From Bacteroidota bacterium (GTDB lineage Bacteria; Bacteroidota; Bacteroidia; M30B66), in NCBI GenBank assembly GCA_027490225.1, contig JAIXYK010000053.1:52422-116421 (forward strand): a stretch of DNA of 64,000 nucleotides. Reading direction: 5' to 3'. Position 1 is the first letter of the stretch. Each line of letters opens with the position of its first letter. The notes beneath the pieces were generated by a model, which was not told the origin of the DNA, did no database searches, and worked only from the letters and a program-made list of their open reading frames with translations. A program made the position numbers and the translations under genes. This document shows, piece after piece, positions 17,459 through 26,297 of this stretch.

Positions 17459-18061
17459 ATGCAAGTTGCTTTTATATCCGAATGTTCTACATTTTCCAAG
17501 ATTATTTCAAACGGTTTAACTGAAAAATATCCTTTATTAAGTTTTGTGCATTATACGCATCCGGATGTTTTATTAGAAACCAAACAACCAAATTTTTCGC
17601 ATTTTATTTTAAAATTAACCGACAGAGAATCCTTCGATTTAAAGATTCGTAAAATCAAAAAAAACAATCCACATTCAATCTGTATTGGATTAATTATTAA
17701 TCGAGAATTTAAAACAATGCAATCTGTTGTTTCAAGTTTCGATTATATATTTAATGATGCTGAAATTGAAGAGAAATTAAACATTTATTTTCAACAACAA
17801 TTGGCTTCGAAGACAGATTTAAAAGTAGAAAGCGTTAAGTTAAATATAGAAAAAAATAAAAAAAAATATATTCAATTAAATTCAAAATTAAGTCTTTGTT
17901 TAGTTTTAATATCTGAGAATAAAACTGCAAAAGAAATTGCGGAAATATTATCTAAATCTCAGCGCACAGTCGAAAAATACACCACATTTTTACGTGAGTA
18001 TTTCAATGTAGAAAGAAAAGTAGATTTAATTAGAATTGTAAAGGAAATTTCAGGAAATTAG
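17459..18061 (+). CDS. LuxR-type response-regulator-like transcription factor
   Basis: 200 residues from ATG 17459 (MQVAFISECSTFSKIISNGL). The N-terminal ~120 residues have the alternating pattern of a receiver-like domain but no clear phosphoacceptor Asp triad, so it may be an atypical or pseudo-receiver. The C-terminal ~65 residues form a LuxR/GerE helix-turn-helix: LCLVLISENKTAKEIAEILS is the first part of the HTH, followed by KSQRTVEKYTTFLRE. It is the only plus-strand gene among the T9SS cargo genes. A TACCC box lies between its promoter and the divergent operon. Its role as regulator of the TACCC-box promoters is inferred from position. The longer TTG start at 17411 is rejected because it would include the promoter. 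Confidence 0.8.
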   Translation: MQVAFISECSTFSKIISNGLTEKYPLLSFVHYTHPDVLLETKQPNFSHFILKLTDRESFDLKIRKIKKNNPHSICIGLIINREFKTMQSVVSSFDYIFNDAEIEEKLNIYFQQQLASKTDLKVESVKLNIEKNKKKYIQLNSKLSLCLVLISENKTAKEIAEILSKSQRTVEKYTTFLREYFNVERKVDLIRIVKEISGN

Positions 18062-18186
18062 GATTAATAAAATAGTAAATACGGACTCTTAATGTTGATT
18101 ATTTTTATTTATTACTTTCAATAGAATAAAATAAAATTAGTATTTATTAGTTTGATTTTATTGTTAATTAACACATATTTTTAAAG

Positions 18187-21100
18187 TTAATACAAAACAC
18201 TGATACTGCCTTTGTTGGTTAAATTTTTACCACTATAAAATTTTGCTGTGTGGACATAAAAATATGTACCTGCTAAAACAATCGAGTTATTCATATCTTT
18301 TCCATCCCAAACGAGATTTTCTCCACTAATTTTTCTAATTAATTTTCCCCAACGGTCATATATAAAAACAATTTGATCTGTTCCTCCATCTACTGTAAAT
18401 GATAAAACATCATTAATACCATCTTCATTTGGAGAAAATACATTTGGTATGTTTGAATTACAATCAACAAATAAAGCTGACATTGTATCTGCCCAAATGC
18501 AACCCTCCAAGCTTGTTAAACGCAACCAAACAGTTGTATCATTATTTAAATAAATAGATGAAACAGTATCTCCTGTGCTCCATAAATATGAAAATGCAGA
18601 AAAGGGTGGTTTAGCTTCATAAGTTTCTCCATTACAAATGGTTATATTTTTTTCAGCAAAATCAAAATAAGGAATATCGTAAATTGGAATTTCAACAACT
18701 GTAGTATCAGAATAGCAATTGTTTAAGCTGTAATATGCCCCAAATGTGTTTAAAGAATTAGCATTAAAGTTGGGAAGATATATTGAATCAGATGAAACGG
18801 AAACAAAATCTAAAGTGTTTAACCAATTTAAAACTGAACCTTCATATGCTGACGAATTAATATTAGTAATAAACAATGTGTCTTCTTCACAAATTTTGCT
18901 GTTTATTAATTCCGGATTTGCATTTGGAATGTGGTTTACCTGAATAAATATACTATCTGAAATTTCACAATTATTTAAAAGACTTTTTAAAACATAAAAT
19001 CCAGATTGTGCAGGTTGAATAGACATTAAGTTGATTTCAGGATTGGTTTGCGTAAAGCCTTGAGGTCCTTGCCATTGGTAATTATATGTTGGATTAGTAG
19101 GGAATGATATGTTTAAATTTTCCGATTGACATAAAGTATCTGGTGAGTTGAATAGTGTATGTTCGATTTTTGTGACAATTATTGGTATAGAATCAGAAGG
19201 AACAGCGCAATATTCAGGATTGAATGTAAAATTTACAACGTAATTTCCTTGATTTACAACGTCTATATTTTGAAAATTTATTGCCTGATTATTTATTGTT
19301 GAATTATCTGGAAGTGTCCATGCATAAGTATCAATTCCTTGAAGATTTGTAACATCAAAGTAAATACTATCGCCAAAACATGCACCAATTGAATCTATTA
19401 ATTGATATGAAGCAAGTGGAACAACATTTAAAAAGAAAGTATCTCTGTAAGTGCAGCCATTATTCGTAAATAGTAATTTATAAATACCTTCTTGATTTAA
19501 ATTTGTTTGAGCGAAAAGTAAATTAGGGGTATTAACATTCTGGTTATTGGGAAATGTCCAATTCGCTTGGTATTGCGGATTTGTAGGGATATTTGTTACA
19601 AATTGTGCGTTCTCGCAAATTTCTGGTAATGGATTTAAAATAATACTGGGTAATGAATCTATATATATTCCTAAAGTTTGAGGTATTCCAGGACAGTAAT
19701 TTTCTGCAGGTTCTAGGTTAAGAAAATAATTTCCAGCATCGTTTGCAGAAACATTAGGTTCTAAATATACGTCGCTTGAATTTTGTGTGATTTGATTCCC
19801 ATTAAACATCCAAAAATAATTGGATGCGCCAACTACGTTCCCCACTTCTAATGATAAAGTGTCGTTTAAACAATAATAACTTGGCGTTTGTATAGATGCA
19901 CTTGGAAAAGGATTAAATGGTACTTGAATAACCGTAGCTAGTGAAGTACAAGCTGTTACTGGGTCGATTGTTCGTAAATCAAAAGTATGATTAGATGGAG
20001 TGACCATAACAGTGAGGGTGCTGTTCTGACTGATTAAAAAGTTTGAATTGTGTTGATACCAATTGATATTTCCTACTTCTTCAATATTTAAAGTCACCGT
20101 ATCGTTGGGGCAAACAGGAGCAACATCAAAGTCGATAGGTTGAGCAGGTAGCGCAATAAATGATGCCATAGCTGTATCAGAGGAAACGCATCCCAATGCA
20201 TCGGTAACTGTTAATGTAAATGGATTTTGATTGCCTACCCAAGCATTTGAATTATTGTTATAAAGAACATTGTTCCAAGTATAAGTGTTAAAACCAGCCA
20301 GGCCGTATACATTCAGTTGAGTCCCATTACATGCAATGGAGTCATTATTACTCCAATAAATTTTAGCTAGATTATCATAATGGGGAACTTCTATTGTATC
20401 TATTTTAAAATCTTCACAAACATTTGTTGTTAAGTAAAAAACGCTGTTTGCCGTATCGGTAACAACTACATAAAAAACACTTGTTGTATCATCCTGGTAT
20501 ATGAATTCATTTTGATTTTGAAGTGTAATCCCGATAGGTTCTGAGCTTTGGAAACTTATGGAGCCACTTGAATTTAGGCATAATTTAGTTGTATTAAATT
20601 CGAAAGTTGGTACTGGTTTATTTTGAATAGTAACTTCATCGGTAACAAATGGACAGCCATCAGCATCTTTATAAGATAAATAATAATCCCCAATTGGTAT
20701 AGCGTACAAGGTATCTTGATTGTTATTTAAGTTACCATCAGGGCCAAACCATTGTATGTCTGAGGCAGCTTGTTCTACATAACATTGAACTGCAGAAACA
20801 GGACATTTTATTTTGTTTTCAGGGTCAGTATGCACATTGCCTACTCTTTTAGGTCTAACGAACATTCTAACATTGTAATCAAAATTGCATTGGTATATTG
20901 TGTCTAATAAAGTTCCGGCCATCCTTAAAACACCAGGTCTACAAACACTGAAAGTTTGTGCTGTAGTATCGTGGTTAAAGTAAATCCCATCTGGTACTTC
21001 TCCCGGATTTAGTGTTGTGTAAAAGCTAGATACAGTATCACCCGGACAAAAGAATAATGTATCTGCAGGGAAACTCGGAATTATTGGTGTAGGAATTACA

Positions 21101-23514
21101 TTGATATAAAATACTTTTTCAATGGTCAACAGTCCCGATCCAATATTACTTGGGTCTTGAATGGTAATTCTTATAGTGTCGATTCCAGAATTATTTGCTA
21201 TATAAGTATTATAATTTGGAGTCATACTGTAAGTATATTTAAAATTATTTATTTGACTGGACCAACTAATTATGCTACAAACATCAGCGATGGTCCCATT
21301 TTGTATTCCAAAAGTATCATTCACCGAAAAAAATCTGAGATGTTCATTTGGACAAACAATTAGTGTATCTTCAAAACTATTATTATAAAAAATACTTAAA
21401 TTTAAAGAGTCTAAGTTGCAATAATCAAAATTACCATACACATAATTTAAAACAGCAGTGCAAACAGTATCTACACAAGGTAATTTTTCATAAGCCGAGA
21501 ATATGTATGGTCCTCCATCAGTTACTTGAATTGTATCGTCTCCAGAAAGATTTGTTCCATTTGGATAAGTCCAAATACCATTAATGTCAAGCTGAAGTAA
21601 TGGAGGATAAATTTCAGTTGTTGTACCTAATTGTTTAATAATTACTGTTTCGCAATTCCAAGGATTAGAAATGCTCATCTCTTGTACCATTGGACCTGTT
21701 AGTTCCTGCAAATCTGGAGTTTCTGTGATTTCAATATAAGCTGAATCTAAATAAGCTCTGCAGCCATCAGCTGTTGTTAAATTTAATTTATACATTCCAC
21801 TCTCAGTAAAATATCTTTCTAATCCAAAAGTAGAATCATTCCAAAGGGCTTGATATAATGGTCCAACAAAAGTAGTTCCTCTATTAGCTTTAAATCTAAC
21901 TGCATCACAGCCTCTTATGGTATCAGATTGAAACATTGTAGGAGGTGTGATATCTTGTACACAACTTCCTCCTGTTCTGTTATAATAATCAAAATAAGGG
22001 CGGTCGGCATCATACGCTGAAAAAACTAATAAATCTTTACCACCATCACAAACAATGGAAGTATAGTTTAAGTAAGGTGTATATCCGCAATAAGTTTCAG
22101 GTTGCAAAAACAAATCAATCGAATTAGGATATATATCTAAATCATAAATCGAATTTAAATTATTATTTGCTGGTGTTTCATAAAAGTTTGCCGGTTTAGG
22201 TATATAAAAAGCCTCTTCAGCAGAACCAAAAACTATCGGTAAGCCAAATGTGTTTATCCTTAGAGCTGAAACCTGATCTGTGCGTGGGCCTCCATAATGT
22301 CTATTCCATTGTCTAGCACCAAATGAACTGTATTTTGAAACATAAATATCTTCGAAACCAACACTGTTATAAAGCCCTGGCGCTGTTTCAGAACTATAAA
22401 GTGAGTGCACGCACCTAAATGTTCCACTTAAGAAATATTCATTTGAACCTGTAACTGCAATATTGCAAGATTTGATAGGATTGTCGCTTCCTTCGTTTAC
22501 CGAATTTGCATAAACGCCGTCATTGGTTAATATGTATGCGAAAACATTATTAGTATAATTTCCATTAATTGTAGAAGAACCGGCATCGATATATGACATT
22601 GAAGTTCCATACGTTCCTGTTATTCCCAATCTGGAACCACCATAATCTAAATCATTTACAGTAACCAAATCTCCACCCATTCGGTTATACCAAAGTAAAC
22701 TTCCATTTGCGCTGTGTTTTGAGACAAATACGTTACTCCCAGCATACTCCGAATACTGCGCTCCATCTATATAAAATGGTTGTGATGCATATCCAGCAAC
22801 ATATACATTCCCATTAATGTCTGTGTCAATATCAACAGGAGCATCATTTAGTAATGAACCCATTACTTTTGAATTTACTACATTTCCGCTTTGATTTAAT
22901 TTTACAAGATAAATATCATTTTTTTGTCCTGCTGGGGCGTTGCTTAATCCGTTTAATATTACTTGTGAATTGATTTTTAAGGATACGCTGAATATTCCAC
23001 AAATCCATACTTCACCAGAACCTAAAACAGAAAATCCATTGATATCTATATTTTTTGAGTTAAAAGATTTTAAATATTGAAGTACTCCTTGCGGGTTGTA
23101 TTTGGCCACAAAAACACTTGAAGCTGTGTCTGCTGGTGTAGGTATAGATTGTTCAAGTACATTAAGACTTCTTGAGAATTTACCTGCAACATACACGTTG
23201 TTTTGATTGTCAACGCCAACCCGTTTTGCTCTTTCACCAAATTCACTGTAAAATGATTTAACCCATAAATAATTTCCATTTGGATCTTGGCATGTTAAAA
23301 AACCGTCATCAATACCATTGAAATCTAAAAAATGATTATCAAAGTATGCTGATTGTGTATAGTAACCCACAGAGTATAAGTTACCATTTTGAGAAATTAC
23401 GCCATCAAGAATTTCATCATTTGCAACACTTCCTCCGTTATGCACGAAACGTTGATTCTGGCCATACAAATTGCAACAAAAGAGTAAAACAATTAAAAGT
23501 AAATTTCGGCTCAT
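18187..23514 (-). CDS. Giant secreted protein: SBBP propeller region, many Ig-like modules, CHU_C-type C-terminus
   Basis: 1775 residues, signal peptide MSRNLLLIVLLFCCNLYGQ. Residues ~20-470 are SBBP-type repeats (DNQNNVYVAGKF, DINGNVYVAGYA, WYNRMGG). The next ~1200 residues are a long series of Ig-like/PKD-like modules with recurring CxGDS(I/T), YxWxxP and GxYxLxxxxxxC patterns. The last ~90 residues (NIPNVFSPNEDGINDVLSF, YDRWGKLIR, VWDGKDMNN, AGTYFY) are a type B gliding-motility-associated sorting domain. Secreted by T9SS and probably an extended surface adhesin. Its own -7 element TATATTTG (minus strand) lies about 30 bases upstream of the start; the TACCC box with the conserved spacing is absent. 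The converging LuxR-type regulator gene ends 125 bases beyond its stop. Confidence 0.88.
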   Translation of the reverse strand: MSRNLLLIVLLFCCNLYGQNQRFVHNGGSVANDEILDGVISQNGNLYSVGYYTQSAYFDNHFLDFNGIDDGFLTCQDPNGNYLWVKSFYSEFGERAKRVGVDNQNNVYVAGKFSRSLNVLEQSIPTPADTASSVFVAKYNPQGVLQYLKSFNSKNIDINGFSVLGSGEVWICGIFSVSLKINSQVILNGLSNAPAGQKNDIYLVKLNQSGNVVNSKVMGSLLNDAPVDIDTDINGNVYVAGYASQPFYIDGAQYSEYAGSNVFVSKHSANGSLLWYNRMGGDLVTVNDLDYGGSRLGITGTYGTSMSYIDAGSSTINGNYTNNVFAYILTNDGVYANSVNEGSDNPIKSCNIAVTGSNEYFLSGTFRCVHSLYSSETAPGLYNSVGFEDIYVSKYSSFGARQWNRHYGGPRTDQVSALRINTFGLPIVFGSAEEAFYIPKPANFYETPANNNLNSIYDLDIYPNSIDLFLQPETYCGYTPYLNYTSIVCDGGKDLLVFSAYDADRPYFDYYNRTGGSCVQDITPPTMFQSDTIRGCDAVRFKANRGTTFVGPLYQALWNDSTFGLERYFTESGMYKLNLTTADGCRAYLDSAYIEITETPDLQELTGPMVQEMSISNPWNCETVIIKQLGTTTEIYPPLLQLDINGIWTYPNGTNLSGDDTIQVTDGGPYIFSAYEKLPCVDTVCTAVLNYVYGNFDYCNLDSLNLSIFYNNSFEDTLIVCPNEHLRFFSVNDTFGIQNGTIADVCSIISWSSQINNFKYTYSMTPNYNTYIANNSGIDTIRITIQDPSNIGSGLLTIEKVFYINVIPTPIIPSFPADTLFFCPGDTVSSFYTTLNPGEVPDGIYFNHDTTAQTFSVCRPGVLRMAGTLLDTIYQCNFDYNVRMFVRPKRVGNVHTDPENKIKCPVSAVQCYVEQAASDIQWFGPDGNLNNNQDTLYAIPIGDYYLSYKDADGCPFVTDEVTIQNKPVPTFEFNTTKLCLNSSGSISFQSSEPIGITLQNQNEFIYQDDTTSVFYVVVTDTANSVFYLTTNVCEDFKIDTIEVPHYDNLAKIYWSNNDSIACNGTQLNVYGLAGFNTYTWNNVLYNNNSNAWVGNQNPFTLTVTDALGCVSSDTAMASFIALPAQPIDFDVAPVCPNDTVTLNIEEVGNINWYQHNSNFLISQNSTLTVMVTPSNHTFDLRTIDPVTACTSLATVIQVPFNPFPSASIQTPSYYCLNDTLSLEVGNVVGASNYFWMFNGNQITQNSSDVYLEPNVSANDAGNYFLNLEPAENYCPGIPQTLGIYIDSLPSIILNPLPEICENAQFVTNIPTNPQYQANWTFPNNQNVNTPNLLFAQTNLNQEGIYKLLFTNNGCTYRDTFFLNVVPLASYQLIDSIGACFGDSIYFDVTNLQGIDTYAWTLPDNSTINNQAINFQNIDVVNQGNYVVNFTFNPEYCAVPSDSIPIIVTKIEHTLFNSPDTLCQSENLNISFPTNPTYNYQWQGPQGFTQTNPEINLMSIQPAQSGFYVLKSLLNNCEISDSIFIQVNHIPNANPELINSKICEEDTLFITNINSSAYEGSVLNWLNTLDFVSVSSDSIYLPNFNANSLNTFGAYYSLNNCYSDTTVVEIPIYDIPYFDFAEKNITICNGETYEAKPPFSAFSYLWSTGDTVSSIYLNNDTTVWLRLTSLEGCIWADTMSALFVDCNSNIPNVFSPNEDGINDVLSFTVDGGTDQIVFIYDRWGKLIRKISGENLVWDGKDMNNSIVLAGTYFYVHTAKFYSGKNLTNKGSISVLY

Positions 23515-23757
23515 AGGAGTAGTGTTTACACAAATATATGCAAAATAATAAATATTTACATCTTGAAAGTTAATTAATAATATGGTTTTTTTAGAAAAAA
23601 TAAAATTATATCTGAAGAATTGCCCGAAAAAGGGGAAAAATAAATTTTAATTTAAATAGGGAGTATTTTGAGTTAATTCAAATTAATTAAATCAACACAA
23701 AATTTATATAATAAATAACTAGAATTTACTTTATAAATTAAATCAACAAACATCTTC
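23515..23757. other. Intergenic region between T9SS cargo gene and neighbour
   Basis: AT-rich, no gene seen. It holds the TATATTTG -7 element (minus) for the 18187-23514 gene near 23535-23545 and a degenerate TACCC-box-like string (AAATAGGGAGTATTTT, about 23654-23669) that lacks the second repeat and the conserved spacing. Confidence 0.4.
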
Positions 23758-23823
23758 AACCAACTTAATCAAATTAAGAAAATCAGAATTAATAAAGTTG
23801 ATAAATGAAATTTCAGGAAATTA
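23758..23823 (+). pseudogene. Remnant of the C-terminus of a LuxR-type regulator
   Basis: In the plus frame ending with TAA at about 23820 the translation is KSELIKLINEISGN-stop, which matches DLIRIVKEISGN-stop at the end of the regulator at 17459-18061. The 17-base string GAAATTTCAGGAAATTA is identical at both places. Upstream codons (NLIKLR) are plausible but no start or complete HTH is present, and the fragment overlaps the stop region of the minus-strand gene at 23821. It looks like a leftover from a duplicated regulator or from rearrangement. Confidence 0.4.
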
Positions 23824-24789
23824 AAGTTTTAATTTTACCTGGTAAATTAATTTCCCATGTCCAACTAGGTAAACGTTATTTTCGCTTCCTACAATTGCTT
23901 CATAAAAAGGATATTTGAAGTCTGAAGCACAAATTAATTCATTGTTATTTAATTGTATTAATTTCCCCTGTTGTGATAAACCATACACTACAGATTGGTT
24001 CGAGAAAACATTACAAATTAAACCCGAACCTTCAATTTTGTGGTGCTCATTTGCACTATTTATTTTTCCCCAAATACCAGATTTTCGGTAATTAATAGAG
24101 GCACTTCCTGCATAATAAATTTCACCATTAACTTCTGAAAGTCCGTGAATTAGGCCTTTAATTTTATATTTTTTTGACCAGTTATTTTCTTCTTTATTTA
24201 AACAATAAATAGTAGAATTTTTACCATTAAAAATTGATGCATTAATTGTTTCGGAATTATCTTTAATTAATGCCCAAACAAATTTTCTATTATTTTGCCA
24301 AACTATTTTTGGAGAGGTAGATAAATCGGCATTTATTTCAGCAATAAATCCTTGTGGAATTGCTTTTTTTCCTCTTGCAATACGACTGTTTCCACCACAA
24401 ACCAATAAATTCCCAGCTTTATTTATAGCAATATCGTAAAAACATTTCTTTTCAAATCCTGCAAATTCTTTTCTGATACATTGTTTATTTTCAAGGTTAT
24501 ATTTATAGATTGTGCCTTTGTCTGCCGCAATATAAACGAACTTTCCGTCACGTATAATTTTTAGAATATTCGCTCCGTTATTGGGAATTTTAATGACCTC
24601 AATTTTATTGTCGGCTACAATTCTTTTCAAAATTCCATATTCTCCACCTAGCCAAATTTCATTTTGAGCAACTTTATAAATATCGTAGTAGCTGCTATCA
24701 ATATCTGCACCCTGTTCTAATATGCTAACTTGCGCAGAAAGCAATGTAGAAATGAGTAAAGTAAATAAAAATGTAAAAGATATTTTCAT
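23821..24789 (-). CDS. Secreted beta-propeller-like protein of unknown function
   Basis: 322 residues. The signal peptide MKISFTFLFTLLISTLLSAQ is followed by short repeats such as NEIWLGGEYGILKRI, GKFVYIAADKGTIYKYN, AGNLLVCGGNSRIA and NNVYLVGHGKLIYQ, the blade pattern of WD40/Kelch-like propellers. There is no C-terminal T9SS sorting domain, so it is more likely periplasmic or membrane-associated than a T9SS cargo. It starts 44 bases after the 24834-26297 gene ends, and all genes up to purH run in the same direction, so it may be the last member of that transcript. No catalytic residues recognised. Confidence 0.72.
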   Translation of the reverse strand: MKISFTFLFTLLISTLLSAQVSILEQGADIDSSYYDIYKVAQNEIWLGGEYGILKRIVADNKIEVIKIPNNGANILKIIRDGKFVYIAADKGTIYKYNLENKQCIRKEFAGFEKKCFYDIAINKAGNLLVCGGNSRIARGKKAIPQGFIAEINADLSTSPKIVWQNNRKFVWALIKDNSETINASIFNGKNSTIYCLNKEENNWSKKYKIKGLIHGLSEVNGEIYYAGSASINYRKSGIWGKINSANEHHKIEGSGLICNVFSNQSVVYGLSQQGKLIQLNNNELICASDFKYPFYEAIVGSENNVYLVGHGKLIYQVKLKL

Positions 24790-24833
24790 TTGTGGGCTGC
24801 TAAACTAAGCATTTTAGTCTAAAAAATATTGGG

Positions 24834-26297
24834 TCAATTTAAATTAGCTGACTTTAGATACGATAAATAGATACTTAAGGATTCCACAATTAGTGCAGTT
24901 GTGTAAGAATCGGATTTCCATACAAGAATGTTTCTTATTACGGTTCCACCCGAGAAAAAAACACCGCCTTCCCAACAAACTGAATTATTTTGATTATAAC
25001 ATTGTAACAGCAAATAATGCAAAGCTTTATTTATATGTATTTCTCTTGAGGTCCCAAAAGGATTCCCCAGTTTTAATAAGGAGTTCAATGCGTAAGCGGT
25101 AGACTGAATCTTGTCTCTTTTGTTCACTCTTTTTCGACTTTCATAACTTCCATCCTCCAATTGACTATTCATTAAATGATTTTCAATTTGGGCCGCAGCA
25201 CTGTCTAAGTATTTTGCCCCTTTTTGTTTTGCCCGCAATACTGTATAATGAAAATGATACCTATTGGGGTAGTAAATTCCAGCAGTATTCCAGGCTCCTT
25301 TTTTTGTTTTTGTTGTAATATAATCTGCAGCAGCTCTGATAGCTACAGTATTTTCCAATGATTTACTCTCTGCAAGTGTGGTGAGAATATTAGCATTTAC
25401 TACTGCATCCACATCATTGGCGCCATAAGGCATATAAGGTTTATATGCATGTGGATATGCAGTTGAAATAGGAAGAAGGAATAGAGCATTGTTTACTAAA
25501 ACTCTTGGAATATTCCATCCGGGAAAAGTTTCTTCTTCTCCACGCCATGTTTTGTAAGCGCCTGTATTAAAGTCATTTCCATAACACAAATTGTAATAAT
25601 GCATATTTTGCCTTGCAGAATCTCTATGCATTTCAAAGATTCTGGAAAAGTCTTCTTCTGATTTTTCTCCGTTTAATTTTCTATTATTCAATATTGCCAA
25701 CCAACCTTGAGCAGTATCATCATTATCGTCCATTATGTTTGCTGCTTTTCTGATGTAAGGCATGAGCATTCTGTATTGAACAGGTCTTCTTACAAAATCA
25801 GATTTATTGTTTCTTGCCAATTGTCTTAATCTGCCAGATGCAGGTAACAATGGCCAAAAATTAAATCCTCCATTTTGGCTCTTATAACTCATTATTTGAG
25901 GAAAAGCTTCATCTAACATTGGTTTAATTTCTGAGAACTCTGGATGCGCTAAGTAAATTTCTGCCAGCATGTTGTATATAGATGCCACAGAAAAACAATT
26001 TGAGTCATAATAACGTTTGGGGTCTCCGAGTAATGGGTAACTCTTTTGAAGGCACATATAAGTAGGCCATTCACCTTTATAGTTAAAAGCAGGGATTGTT
26101 ACTTTTGTTTGATCATTTTTAATGTATTGCAAGCAGCTATGAATCAAGGTGCTGATGCTGTCCTGGCTGTATTTCTGAGCAATAAATTGTTGAGGTAACA
26201 ATAAAACGATACTAAGCAATACTTTATTAAGCAACACTTTGAGTGGATCAAAATGAGTGTTGAAAAGGCTATCTAAGTATTTGGAAACGGTAGGCAT
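24834..26297 (-). CDS. Exported alpha/alpha-toroid-like protein with a DxDDTA motif
   Basis: 487 residues. A hydrophobic segment at 21-40 (VLLNKVLLSIVLLLPQQFIA) follows a 20-residue n-region, suggesting a signal peptide or anchor. The remainder is helical with repeats reminiscent of prenyltransferase/squalene-cyclase toroids: QNGGFNFWP (141-149), DNDDTAQGWL (191-200), KKGAWNTAGIYYP and QLEDGSYES, and a C-terminal CWEGGVFFSGG. DNDDTA matches the DxDDTA motif that is the catalytic acid of class II terpene cyclases, but the protein is shorter than squalene-hopene cyclase and exported, so function cannot be assigned. The start overlaps the end of rodA by 29 bases, indicating cotranscription. Conserved exported protein is the safe call. 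Confidence 0.7.
   Translation of the reverse strand: MPTVSKYLDSLFNTHFDPLKVLLNKVLLSIVLLLPQQFIAQKYSQDSISTLIHSCLQYIKNDQTKVTIPAFNYKGEWPTYMCLQKSYPLLGDPKRYYDSNCFSVASIYNMLAEIYLAHPEFSEIKPMLDEAFPQIMSYKSQNGGFNFWPLLPASGRLRQLARNNKSDFVRRPVQYRMLMPYIRKAANIMDDNDDTAQGWLAILNNRKLNGEKSEEDFSRIFEMHRDSARQNMHYYNLCYGNDFNTGAYKTWRGEEETFPGWNIPRVLVNNALFLLPISTAYPHAYKPYMPYGANDVDAVVNANILTTLAESKSLENTVAIRAAADYITTKTKKGAWNTAGIYYPNRYHFHYTVLRAKQKGAKYLDSAAAQIENHLMNSQLEDGSYESRKRVNKRDKIQSTAYALNSLLKLGNPFGTSREIHINKALHYLLLQCYNQNNSVCWEGGVFFSGGTVIRNILVWKSDSYTTALIVESLSIYLSYLKSANLN

Noticed and set aside
23654..23669. A fourth TACCC box upstream of the 18187-23514 gene
   Set aside because: Only one half-site is partly conserved and the distance to the -7 element is more than 100 bases.
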